A stretch of 64,000 bases of DNA, from assembly GCA_942492125.1 (NCBI GenBank), contig CALODM010000025.1:124001-188000 (forward strand). Direction: 5' to 3'. The position numbers and the translations under genes are program-made. The notes under the pieces are model-generated. The model saw nothing but the letters and a program-made list of their open reading frames with translations, was not told the DNA's origin and did no database searches. Source of the DNA: BCD1 sp942492125 (GTDB lineage: Bacteria > Bacteroidota > Bacteroidia > Chitinophagales > Saprospiraceae). Shown piece after piece: positions 27,248 through 33,871 of this stretch (position 1 is its first letter; every line of letters starts with the position of its first letter).

Positions 27248-27592
27248 ATGGAAGAAAAGAAACTCATTTCCGGTATTTTTAATTACTGTGACCGGTGGTG
27301 CGAGCGCTGCCCGTTTACCGAACGCTGTGCTGTGCAACAACACGAAAAGGAATTAAAGGACCTCCAGCAATTGGGCATCGAACAACATGCCGAGGCCAAC
27401 CAGCTCAAAGATGCATTTGAGGTCATCAGCTGGTATATGTATTTCATTGCCGTAAAGGCCCGGCGCGCCACCAATATCGACAACCAGGAGGAGCTCAATT
27501 TCCCGGATCCCAAAAACAAAAAAACCCGCCCGGCAATGACCGGAACGGGTTTTGATTCTAAAAGATTATATTTTCTACTGCAGCTCAGTTAA
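27248..27592 (+). CDS. Cys-rich protein with CxxxCxxC-type motif; 3' end runs through a terminator
   Basis: 114 residues. The N-terminal YCDRWCERCPFTERC (about residues 13-27) has four closely spaced cysteines that probably bind zinc or an iron-sulfur cluster. Residues 28-80 are helical. I recognise this as the start of a Bacteroidota family of unknown function; my recollection is that members are longer. From about residue 91 the frame reads straight through the terminator hairpin at 27521-27553, so the last ~25 residues look accidental. This suggests truncation or a deletion at the 3' end. Confidence 0.6.
   Translation: MEEKKLISGIFNYCDRWCERCPFTERCAVQQHEKELKDLQQLGIEQHAEANQLKDAFEVISWYMYFIAVKARRATNIDNQEELNFPDPKNKKTRPAMTGTGFDSKRLYFLLQLS
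27521..27553. terminator. Bidirectional intrinsic terminator
   Basis: AAAACCCG (27521-27528) pairs with CGGGTTTT (27546-27553); the inner CCGG/CCGG (27530-27533, 27540-27543) extends the stem. A-run before and T-run after serve both strands: on the reverse strand it ends the DUF937 gene, on the forward strand it lies inside the predicted 3' part of the Cys-rich gene. Confidence 0.8.
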
Positions 27593-27622
27593 CCAACTTG
27601 AGGCTGCAGACTGAGAACTGAA

Positions 27623-28249
27623 TTACCTTCTCTTTCTTCCTAAAAATCTGCTTAAAAAACCCAGACCTTTGCTGGCCACATCATCTATGATACTTCCGTC
27701 ACCGTCGGCATCGAGCATACGGGTGACGAGATCCATGGTAGGATTGTTGCCTCTTTGCGTAGAAACGGAATTGGTCAACAGAGAAGCGATTCCGCCCACA
27801 TCAAGACCATTTTGACGTTGTGTTTTTCCCAGGGTTCCCATAAGGATGGGTGCAAGCATTGCCATGAGATTACCGGTTTTGCTGGAATCAAGACCACTCA
27901 TCTGGCTGATCATATCGATAGCTCCAGACTCTTTTCCGCCCAGCAAGTGTTTCAGGATGCCCGTACCATTGGCTGCACGCTGTTGTTCTGGTTTTACATT
28001 TCCGGAAAACAAACTGCTGACATCCTCGAGGATACCTCCATCGTGGTCATTTTGCAGGGCATTGAACAAAGAATTGGCACCTTCAGGAGTGGAGGCATTT
28101 TTCGCCAAAGCTCCCATCAGGGTAGTCATAATACCTTCAGTAGCTTTTGCTGTTTGCTGTTTGTCAGCACCACCAATCTGGTTGGTCAACTGATCAATCA
28201 ACCCATCTGACAAATTACTCTGAAGCATGTCCATTAAATTCAAACTCAT
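27623..28249 (-). CDS. DUF937 family protein
   Basis: 208 residues. Recognised by the DUF937 pattern of helical repeats with Gly-rich turns (LNLMDMLQSNLSDGLIDQL, GILKHLLGGKESGAIDMI, LMAMLAPILMGTLGK) and the C-terminal LDADGDGSIIDDVASKGLGF, which has a calcium-loop-like DxDGDG. Function unknown; no signal peptide. It has its own promoter and a shared bidirectional terminator at 27521-27553. Confidence 0.88.
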   Translation of the reverse strand: MSLNLMDMLQSNLSDGLIDQLTNQIGGADKQQTAKATEGIMTTLMGALAKNASTPEGANSLFNALQNDHDGGILEDVSSLFSGNVKPEQQRAANGTGILKHLLGGKESGAIDMISQMSGLDSSKTGNLMAMLAPILMGTLGKTQRQNGLDVGGIASLLTNSVSTQRGNNPTMDLVTRMLDADGDGSIIDDVASKGLGFLSRFLGRKRR

Positions 28250-28310
28250 AATTTCTTTTTTTTATTTTGATCAAAAAGCTTTTTAGAAAAATAACAAGAG
28301 GAGCTGCCTC

Positions 28311-28318
28311 CAAAGTTA
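28311..28318 (-). promoter_or_regulatory. -7 element of the DUF937 gene promoter
   Basis: TAACTTTG on the reverse strand, exact to TAnnTTTG, about 60 bases before the start codon. No clear -33 element. Confidence 0.45.
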
Positions 28319-28464
28319 ATCAATAAACACCATTATTCCTACAGTAGCAAGATTAATTACCAACAACGGCTAAGGGGTGGTACACTTTCTTTAAAGCTGT
28401 CACCTTAATTGACGGAACTACAACCAAAAGTCACAAAAAAAAAGGAAATTCAAAAGAAAAGGCA

Positions 28465-28501
28465 AAAAAAAGGCAGCGGCGGAACGAATTCCACCAGCTG
28501 C
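28465..28501 (-). terminator. Reverse-strand terminator with no intact gene upstream
   Basis: On the reverse strand GCAGC (28501-28497) pairs with GCTGC (28477-28473), with inner GGAA/TTCC, followed by an eight-T run. A good intrinsic terminator needs a transcript from the right, yet the only upstream coding signal is the remnant at 28562-28801. Confidence 0.6.
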
Positions 28502-28561
28502 TTATCAAACTACTCTCTCAATGGTTTTCTTTGAAATGCCTCGCGAAGGAGCGGACATCCG

Positions 28562-28801
28562 TTATTCAGGTTTTAGTTTTGATACACCAACATTGTTATG
28601 CATAGTTGCAATTTTTTTCCGGTGCTCAATTTTGAGATCAACAAGAGACTTAAGGTTGAGAAAAGTGTTTAATAAGTAGCGTTCTTTCGATAAGAATAAT
28701 TTATGGTAGTTGTTTTGTATTTGTTCGATTATAAACGGATGGGAATTTCGATTTATTATATACCTTGAATTTTTTTTATGCCCAGGAAAAAATCCGGGAA
28801 G
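28562..28801 (-). pseudogene. Probable remnant of a small protein gene (frameshifted, no start codon)
   Basis: 79 open codons ending at TAA 28564-28562, with protein-like composition (for example FIIEQIQNNYHKLFLSKERY, then LKSLVDLKIEHRKKIATMHN). No ATG, GTG or TTG at the front; a TGA lies just before. In another frame immediately upstream (from 28834) an ATG opens GSNGDKTYEVDFPDFFLGIK, which also looks coding, so a frameshift within about 28740-28790 could join them into a protein of roughly 95 residues. A terminator follows at 28465-28501. I do not recognise the family. It could instead be a non-coding transcript. Confidence 0.35.
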
Positions 28802-28884
28802 TCAACCTCGTAGGTTTTGTCACCATTTGACCCCATAAATGGTAAAGTAGATCGAATTCCCTGTATTCAAAAGAAAAAATGTTT

Positions 28885-28892
28885 TACTTTTG
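28885..28892 (+). promoter_or_regulatory. -7 element of the antiporter gene promoter
   Basis: TACTTTTG, exact to TAnnTTTG, 41 bases before the ATG at 28934. The -33 position is poor. Confidence 0.45.
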
Positions 28893-28933
28893 CCCGTCCA
28901 TGGCCTGCCAATGAAGAGAGGGTCTGATAACAT

Positions 28934-29875
28934 ATGGATATTTTACTTTACGTCGGCATTTTCATCGTTGCCCTTTTTGTCCTGCTTAGAGCCTCGGACT
29001 GGTTTGTTGACGCAGCCGAGTCTATCGGGCTGTCTCTGGGCATCCCCCATTTCATCATTGGGGTTACGATCATTGCTTTCGGAACTTCCCTTCCGGAACT
29101 GGCTACCTCTGTGGCTGCAGTACTAAGTGGCAATTCAGAGATCGTAGTAGGTAATGTTATAGGTTCCAATGTCACCAACATTGCACTCGTCCTGGGTCTG
29201 GTGGCCGTTTATGCCAAAAAAATCGAACTGGAATACAACATATGGCATATTGACATGCCTTTCCTGTGGGGATCTGCCTTTATGCTTTGGTTCGTGCTTT
29301 TCGATTTAAATGTTTCCCTGCTGGAAGTTTTTGTCCTGCTTATCGGTATTGCCGTCTTCCTGATTTATTCCCTTAAAAAGGATGAGGAGAAAGGAGAATT
29401 GCTTGAGGAAAGCCATGACGATGTAAAAATTTCCTGGCGCACCTATGCTGTTTTGTTAATCGGTGCCGGACTCGTTTGGATCAGTGCCGACTACACGATC
29501 TTCGCCATCCAGAAGCTATCCGAAATGGCCGGTATCAATCCGGAGGTCATCGCCCTTTCTGCCGTAGCTTTCGGAACCTCCCTTCCGGAAATCATTGTCA
29601 GTCTGAATGCTGCAAAAAAAGGAAAAACAGCCATGGCGGTCGGGAACGTGCTGGGATCCAATATTTTCAACACCTACGTGGTAATGAGTATTCCTGCCTT
29701 ATTCGGTGAACTTAAAATTCCGCAGAACATATCCACTTATTACCTCCCGCTAATGATCGCCATGACCATTCTCTTTGGCATCATGGCCAACAATAAAAAA
29801 ATATCCCGTTGGGAAGGGGCTGTTCTGCTCATGTTCTACCTCGTTTATATAACCTCTATCATCCAGGGAGAGTAG
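28934..29875 (+). CDS. Calcium/sodium antiporter (CaCA family, YrbG-like)
   Basis: 313 residues, about ten membrane helices. The two alpha-repeats that form the ion-binding centre are clear: GTSLPELATSVAAVLSGN followed by VGNVIGSNVTNI in the first half, and FGTSLPEIIVSLNAAKKGK followed by VGNVLGSNIFNT in the second. The acidic stretch KKDEEKGELLEES between the halves is the cytoplasmic loop. It exchanges calcium for sodium or protons across the inner membrane. Stands alone with its own promoter. Confidence 0.94.
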   Translation: MDILLYVGIFIVALFVLLRASDWFVDAAESIGLSLGIPHFIIGVTIIAFGTSLPELATSVAAVLSGNSEIVVGNVIGSNVTNIALVLGLVAVYAKKIELEYNIWHIDMPFLWGSAFMLWFVLFDLNVSLLEVFVLLIGIAVFLIYSLKKDEEKGELLEESHDDVKISWRTYAVLLIGAGLVWISADYTIFAIQKLSEMAGINPEVIALSAVAFGTSLPEIIVSLNAAKKGKTAMAVGNVLGSNIFNTYVVMSIPALFGELKIPQNISTYYLPLMIAMTILFGIMANNKKISRWEGAVLLMFYLVYITSIIQGE

Positions 29876-29893
29876 GCATACGGGTTCCCATAA

Positions 29894-30028
29894 AGGAACT
29901 ACTTGTATAATGGCAAGGAGTGGAATGAGGATATTGGATGGTATGATTATGGAGCGAGGTGGTACGATCCGGCTATCGGGAGATGGAATGCTATTGATCC
30001 GCTGGCGGAGAAATATGCAGCCTCCTGA
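29894..30028 (+). pseudogene. Orphan fragment of an RHS repeat-associated core domain
   Basis: A 44-codon open stretch ending in TGA (30026-30028). It reads NGKEWNEDIGWYDYGARWYD then PAIGRWNAIDPLAEKY, the unmistakable RHS repeat-associated core signature that closes RHS/YD-repeat shells just before the variable toxin tip. A TAA lies directly upstream, so everything N-terminal is gone. In intact RHS genes a variable C-terminal toxin follows; here the frame stops ten residues after the core and a transposase gene follows. A relic of a former polymorphic-toxin or RHS gene. Confidence 0.8.
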
Positions 30029-30058
30029 TGGCCGAAGCGTGTCACACTAGTCGATGGT

Positions 30059-30105
30059 CAATGCTTGTAGCATTGGCCGAGGTATGCATGTAAGGCTTGC
30101 AGCCT
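30059..30105. repeat. Two small palindromes upstream of the RAYT gene
   Basis: CAATGC (30059-30064)/GCATTG (30070-30075) with loop TTGTA, and AGGCT (30093-30097)/AGCCT (30101-30105) with loop TGC. Both centre on a CTTG(T/C)AGC-like core. REP-like elements of the kind RAYT proteins act on. Confidence 0.5.
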
Positions 30106-30201
30106 GGGCGTCATAAGATACACAGACAATGAAACAAAAACATACCCTGACGTACATTCAAATAATAAAAATCCTTAAAACATGTCACGTTTGCCTTCCT
30201 T

Positions 30202-30807
30202 ATGGCTTTTATAGATAAAAGTCACATCATGGCAGGACACAGGATCATCAACCAAAATAGCTTACATTTCCTTACTTTCACCGTTGTGGGGTGGGTAGAT
30301 GTCTTTACCAGAAAAAAATACCGGGATATTTTCGTCGAAAGTTTGAAATATTGCATAGAACATAAAGAGCTGCTAATTTTCTCATATGTGATCATGAGCA
30401 ATCATATACACCTCATTGTCAGAACGGACAGTCAGGCAGGATTGTCCGCTATTATCCGTGATCTAAAGACATTTACCTCCAAAAGCATCATAAAGGCGAT
30501 CCTTGAAAATCGGGGAGAAAGCAGGTCAGAATGGATGTTGCGGTTATTTAAATTTTATGCCAAATTCAATAAAAACAATAGCAAATATCAATTTTGGCAG
30601 CAGGACAACAAGCCCATCGAACTTGTTTCGCCGAAGTGGATCAATCAAAAACTGGATTATATACATCTGAATCCTGTGAAGGCTGAAATTGTTGAATTGC
30701 CGGAACATTATCTTTATTCCAGCGCACGGAATTACATCGGACAGCAAGGGCTGATAGAGGTGGAAATTTTGGATTTTCGGAATAATATTGGATATATTGA
30801 TTTGTGA
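30202..30807 (+). CDS. REP-associated tyrosine transposase (RAYT, Y1/IS200-like)
   Basis: 201 residues; the Met at 30229 (residue 10, AGHRIINQNSLHFLTFT follows) may be the true start. The HUH nuclease motif is H68-I-H70 in MSNHIHLIV. The catalytic tyrosine is probably Tyr153 in LDYIHLNPVKAEIV, the usual RAYT signature. RAYTs are domesticated single-copy relatives of IS200/IS605 transposases that mobilise or maintain REP palindromes. It is flanked by palindromes on both sides, and no IS terminal repeats are seen. Confidence 0.9.
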   Translation: MAFIDKSHIMAGHRIINQNSLHFLTFTVVGWVDVFTRKKYRDIFVESLKYCIEHKELLIFSYVIMSNHIHLIVRTDSQAGLSAIIRDLKTFTSKSIIKAILENRGESRSEWMLRLFKFYAKFNKNNSKYQFWQQDNKPIELVSPKWINQKLDYIHLNPVKAEIVELPEHYLYSSARNYIGQQGLIEVEILDFRNNIGYIDL

Positions 30808-30852
30808 AAAGGAATGGGTTATTTTTGGTCGGGTGATATGATGAGCGTATAG

Positions 30853-30875
30853 GGTCGAAGCTGAAAGCTGCGACC
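30853..30875. repeat. Palindrome downstream of the RAYT gene
   Basis: GGTCG-A-AGCT (30853-30862), loop GAA, AGCT-G-CGACC (30866-30875): nine paired bases and one A/G mismatch. 46 bases past the transposase stop. Confidence 0.55.
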
Positions 30876-30966
30876 ATCGGGGGGCAAAGCAACCACTTGA
30901 ACTGATTAACAAAATGAGCCCACAAGCATTTAATTCCGTATCTTTAAGGAAAATAATTAATAGATC

Positions 30967-31758
30967 ATGGCTCGTTTATACTTCCTGACCCTTTTGGGAA
31001 TGATGGTCTTATTCTCTGGAAAAAAACCCTGGTATTTTGACAGCAGCAAAGGTTTGGTTGCCTATTACTCTTTCAATCAATGCGATGCGCGTGATGACAG
31101 CGGGAATGGTTCCCATGGTGAAATTTATGGAAAGACCCGTTGCTGGTGTGGCATTGAAGGAGAAGGACTGCTGCTGGACGGGAAAAACAACTATGTAACA
31201 TTCAACGGTCCGGTAAACGATTATTTCAATACCATGGACTTTACAGTAAGTTTTTACTTTAAATCCGAAAAATACGACGTGTTCGCACAAAGCATGCTGT
31301 CAAAAGCAGAAGACTGCGATGAATACAACTATCTCGACCTTTTGGTGAACCGAAGGATTGGAGAAGTAACGTCTAAGGTGTACGAAACGCCCGCCAAATA
31401 TTACAAAGATCTCTCCCCTCCCCTGGACAGTACCAGCTGGATGCATTTTGCACTCGTACGGGAGGGCTTTCGCGCCATGACTTTCATCAACGGGCAATTG
31501 CGGACCGAAAGCTATCGGTGCAGTGGCGTTGACCTGGGCAATAAAGCCCCTTTATCCTTTTCCAATAGCCCTTGTTTATTTTCCGGAAGAGCACGTCGCT
31601 TCCAGGGCATCATTGATGAATTGAGGATCTATGATCGCGCGCTGACGATTGATGAAGTGGAACAATTATACATGCTCCACCCTATCGAAAATGCCAATAT
31701 GGATTGCGTATCCTTCGTACCCGACAAAAAAGCGCCACAGATTGTAATGAAAAAATAG
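30967..31758 (+). CDS. LamG/concanavalin-like secreted or anchored protein
   Basis: 263 residues. Residues 1-17 are a hydrophobic N-terminal signal or anchor. The rest is a LamG-like jelly-roll: SSKGLVAYYSFNQCDARDDSG at the start (first part SSKGLVAYYSFN), MDFTVSFYFKSEKYDVF, SWMHFALVREGFRAMTFING, and the closing FQGIIDELRIYDRALTIDEV. It is clearly paralogous to residues 20-245 of the protein at 32460-33698, but lacks that protein's T9SS sorting domain, ending in a short basic tail instead. Binds carbohydrate or protein ligands by analogy; ligand unknown. Confidence 0.82.
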   Translation: MARLYFLTLLGMMVLFSGKKPWYFDSSKGLVAYYSFNQCDARDDSGNGSHGEIYGKTRCWCGIEGEGLLLDGKNNYVTFNGPVNDYFNTMDFTVSFYFKSEKYDVFAQSMLSKAEDCDEYNYLDLLVNRRIGEVTSKVYETPAKYYKDLSPPLDSTSWMHFALVREGFRAMTFINGQLRTESYRCSGVDLGNKAPLSFSNSPCLFSGRARRFQGIIDELRIYDRALTIDEVEQLYMLHPIENANMDCVSFVPDKKAPQIVMKK

Positions 31759-31766
31759 AAAGAAAG

Positions 31767-31774
31767 TAACTTTG
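31767..31774 (+). promoter_or_regulatory. Possible -7 element for the YbaB gene
   Basis: TAACTTTG, exact to TAnnTTTG, just after the LamG gene. It would give a leader of about 185 bases, which includes the palindromes at 31822-31863. An ATTG at 741-744 lies slightly too far for a -33. Confidence 0.3.
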
Positions 31775-31821
31775 GGCCGAATTGGATTGATGAGTGATGA
31801 TTTAGAGCTTTAGCGACATCC

Positions 31822-31863
31822 CGGCAATACTTGCCGCGGACAAGCTCCCGCGTACCTGGTACC
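31822..31863. repeat. Cluster of small palindromes before the YbaB gene
   Basis: CGGCAA (31822-31827)/TTGCCG (31831-31836), CGCGG (31835-31839)/CCGCG (31848-31852), and GGTACC (31858-31863). Same general type as the palindromes near the transposase gene. Confidence 0.45.
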
Positions 31864-31967
31864 GGAAAAGATTGACCCTAAGATTTTTTAAATCTCTGTC
31901 CATCTACTTTAATCCATACCTCGCAGATATTAAAACAAATATTACAAAACAACATAACACAAAGATC

Positions 31968-32282
31968 ATGTTTGGAGATTTAATGGGTGGAATGCAGGAA
32001 CAGCAGGAAGCCATGCGTAAGAAACTGGAAGCAATCACCATTGACACAGAGGCTGGGGATGGTGCCGTCAAAGTAACCGTGACGGCCACGAGAAAAATCG
32101 TCAATATTTCTATCGATCCTTCGATTGTGGACCCTCAGGATGTTGAGCAACTGGAAGACTTGATGATTGTAGCGATCAACAAGGCTTTGGATCTGGCAGC
32201 CCAACGAGAAGCTTCTGAAGCCCAGGAAATGATCAAGGACATGCTGCCGCCGGGAATGGGAGGACTCGACGGGTTATTCTAG
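31968..32282 (+). CDS. YbaB/EbfC family nucleoid-associated protein
   Basis: 104 residues from the ATG at 31968 (FGDLMGGMQEQQEAMRKKL follows); an in-frame TTG at 31872 would add an unlikely 32 residues. The central IDTEAGDGAVKVTVTATRKI and IDPSIVDPQDVEQLEDL are the family's conserved core. YbaB is a small dimeric DNA-binding protein, in many bacteria encoded with dnaX and recR; here it is not. Cytoplasmic. Confidence 0.92.
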   Translation: MFGDLMGGMQEQQEAMRKKLEAITIDTEAGDGAVKVTVTATRKIVNISIDPSIVDPQDVEQLEDLMIVAINKALDLAAQREASEAQEMIKDMLPPGMGGLDGLF

Positions 32283-32410
32283 CATCGAAGCCTTATAGTG
32301 ATTTTCAGGTTATTCATGGTTATCAACAAATGAATAACGCTCCCCTTTTTAGGGACAACACAACTTTTAAAATTCCCATACTATAAATACCAACCTGACG
32401 TTTAGAGTAT

Positions 32411-32435
32411 GTCCGGACAAGTTGCTGTGCAACTT
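32411..32435. repeat. Adjacent palindromes before the second LamG gene
   Basis: GTCCGGAC (32411-32418) followed directly by AAGTTGC (32419-32425)/GCAACTT (32429-32435) with loop TGT. It lies 24 bases before the next start codon, so it could affect translation. Confidence 0.5.
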
Positions 32436-32459
32436 TAATTATGTCTAAAAAGAAGAAAA

Positions 32460-33698
32460 ATGAAGAAATTTGCGCTCCTAATATTTGTCATCTCGGGATG
32501 CCTCACAGCCCTTAACGGCCAGATAAATGTTGGCCTGGTGGCTCATTATGCCTTTGACGGAAATTATCAGGATGCCACAGGTAATACTGCCAATACAGCA
32601 GTAGCCGTCGGAACGCCTGAATTCCGCTGCGGCGTTTCCAATGATGCACTGTTGCTGGATGGTGCTGCCGACCTGGTCTACATTCCTAATGGACAAAATG
32701 TGAATACTGAGTTCGACACAGAAGATTTTACGGTGAGCTTTTATTTCAAACCTATCGGGCTTAATGGTCAACAATACCTTATCTCCAAAAGAGATACTGC
32801 CTGTACCTATGATTATGACTTTTATGTAAAATATGTTCCGGACTCCAGAACGGCCAACGGGTTGTTGCGGGAAATTCCTCAAAAAACCGTTTCTGTGGTT
32901 CACACCATCGATAATTCAGCTTGCTGGCAGCACCTGGTACTGGTTAGAGATGATACCCGTGTAAAAATGTATATCAATACGAAACTTGTCAGTGATCTTG
33001 GTTCACAAACAAGGATCGACCTCACCAACGATGGCGACTTTGTCATCGGAAGTGCCATCTGCCGCGGTACCAACGAGGTGCCCTTCCACGGTCTTATCGA
33101 TGAATTACGCATCTATAACCGCGCCCTCGACGATGATGAGATTAAAGATCTTTACTTGTATCCTGATCAAATCGTCAACCCGGATACCCTGATCTTTTTG
33201 GGATCAACCATTGATATCGAACTGACCAACACCTGCGCAGATAATTTCCAGTGGTCACCAAATTCCCTGGACATCTCCTCGGTTTTCATACCAGACCCAA
33301 GCATCACCCCTTCCGTACAGGGGATTTATGATTATTCCATCGCAATGACGGAGCTTTTATCAAACTGTACAGCGACAGATTCCATCCGAATCAATGCCAT
33401 TGACCCCAATTTATTGGATTGCGAAAACGTTTATTTGCCAAAAGCTTTCACACCCAATAATGACGGGCTAAATGACACCTATGGCATCAGCAACCCGTTT
33501 GCGATTCAGGATTTTATTTCTTTCGAAATATTTGACCGGTGGGGCAGCCGCCTGTTCTATACGACGGATGTCTTCGAGGAATGGGACGGCACTTTTAATG
33601 GGCAAACTGTTAATCCCGGAGTTTTCCTTTACAGGGTTAATCATGTTTGTAATGGCGAAGAAAAGGTAGCAATGGGAAGTGTGACCATGCTAAAGTGA
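32460..33698 (+). CDS. LamG-domain protein with T9SS type B (gliding-motility-associated) sorting domain
   Basis: 412 residues: signal peptide to about residue 20 (LTALNGQ), a LamG jelly-roll (about 22-245; EDFTVSFYFKPIGLNGQ, ending FHGLIDELRIYNRALDDDEI), an Ig-like linker (about 250-315), and a type B C-terminal domain (about 325-412) with YLPKAFTPNNDGLNDTYGI and FEIFDRWGSRLFYTT. It should be exported by T9SS and attached to the surface. Paralog of 30967-31758. A bidirectional terminator lies 120 bases downstream. Confidence 0.9.
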   Translation: MKKFALLIFVISGCLTALNGQINVGLVAHYAFDGNYQDATGNTANTAVAVGTPEFRCGVSNDALLLDGAADLVYIPNGQNVNTEFDTEDFTVSFYFKPIGLNGQQYLISKRDTACTYDYDFYVKYVPDSRTANGLLREIPQKTVSVVHTIDNSACWQHLVLVRDDTRVKMYINTKLVSDLGSQTRIDLTNDGDFVIGSAICRGTNEVPFHGLIDELRIYNRALDDDEIKDLYLYPDQIVNPDTLIFLGSTIDIELTNTCADNFQWSPNSLDISSVFIPDPSITPSVQGIYDYSIAMTELLSNCTATDSIRINAIDPNLLDCENVYLPKAFTPNNDGLNDTYGISNPFAIQDFISFEIFDRWGSRLFYTTDVFEEWDGTFNGQTVNPGVFLYRVNHVCNGEEKVAMGSVTMLK

Positions 33699-33723
33699 TA
33701 ACCAGAACCAAATTCTAACGCAC

Positions 33724-33753
33724 GGTTCGGAGAACCTGCCAGCCTATCAGGTT
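33724..33753. repeat. Overlapping palindromes after the LamG gene
   Basis: GGTTC (33724-33728)/GAACC (33732-33736) and AACCTG (33733-33738)/CAGGTT (33748-33753). They share bases 33733-33736, so only one can form. REP-like. Confidence 0.45.
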
Positions 33754-33815
33754 GAAGTCTGGAGCCTTCAAATCCCTGAATTTATCTGACGTTCAAACCG
33801 ATAGAATCACAAAAC

Positions 33816-33851
33816 AAAAAGCCCAACTTCTACTCAGAAATTGGGCTTTTT
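33816..33851. terminator. Bidirectional terminator between convergent genes
   Basis: AAAAAGCCCAA (33816-33826) with TTGGGCTTTTT (33841-33851), extended by TTC/GAA at the loop side. It ends both the LamG gene on the left and the large adhesin gene on the right. Confidence 0.85.
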
Positions 33852-33871
33852 CATTGCAGTTATTTTACTAC

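Larger units (their letters stand above)
28250..28933. other. Long gap with a gene remnant and a terminator
   Basis: 684 bases without an intact gene. Contents from left: DUF937 promoter (28311-28318), a partial copy of the dispersed palindrome (28394-28406), a reverse-strand terminator (28465-28501), an open reverse-strand reading frame without a start codon (28562-28801) and its possible out-of-frame 5' piece, and the promoter of the antiporter gene (28885-28892). Confidence 0.6.
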
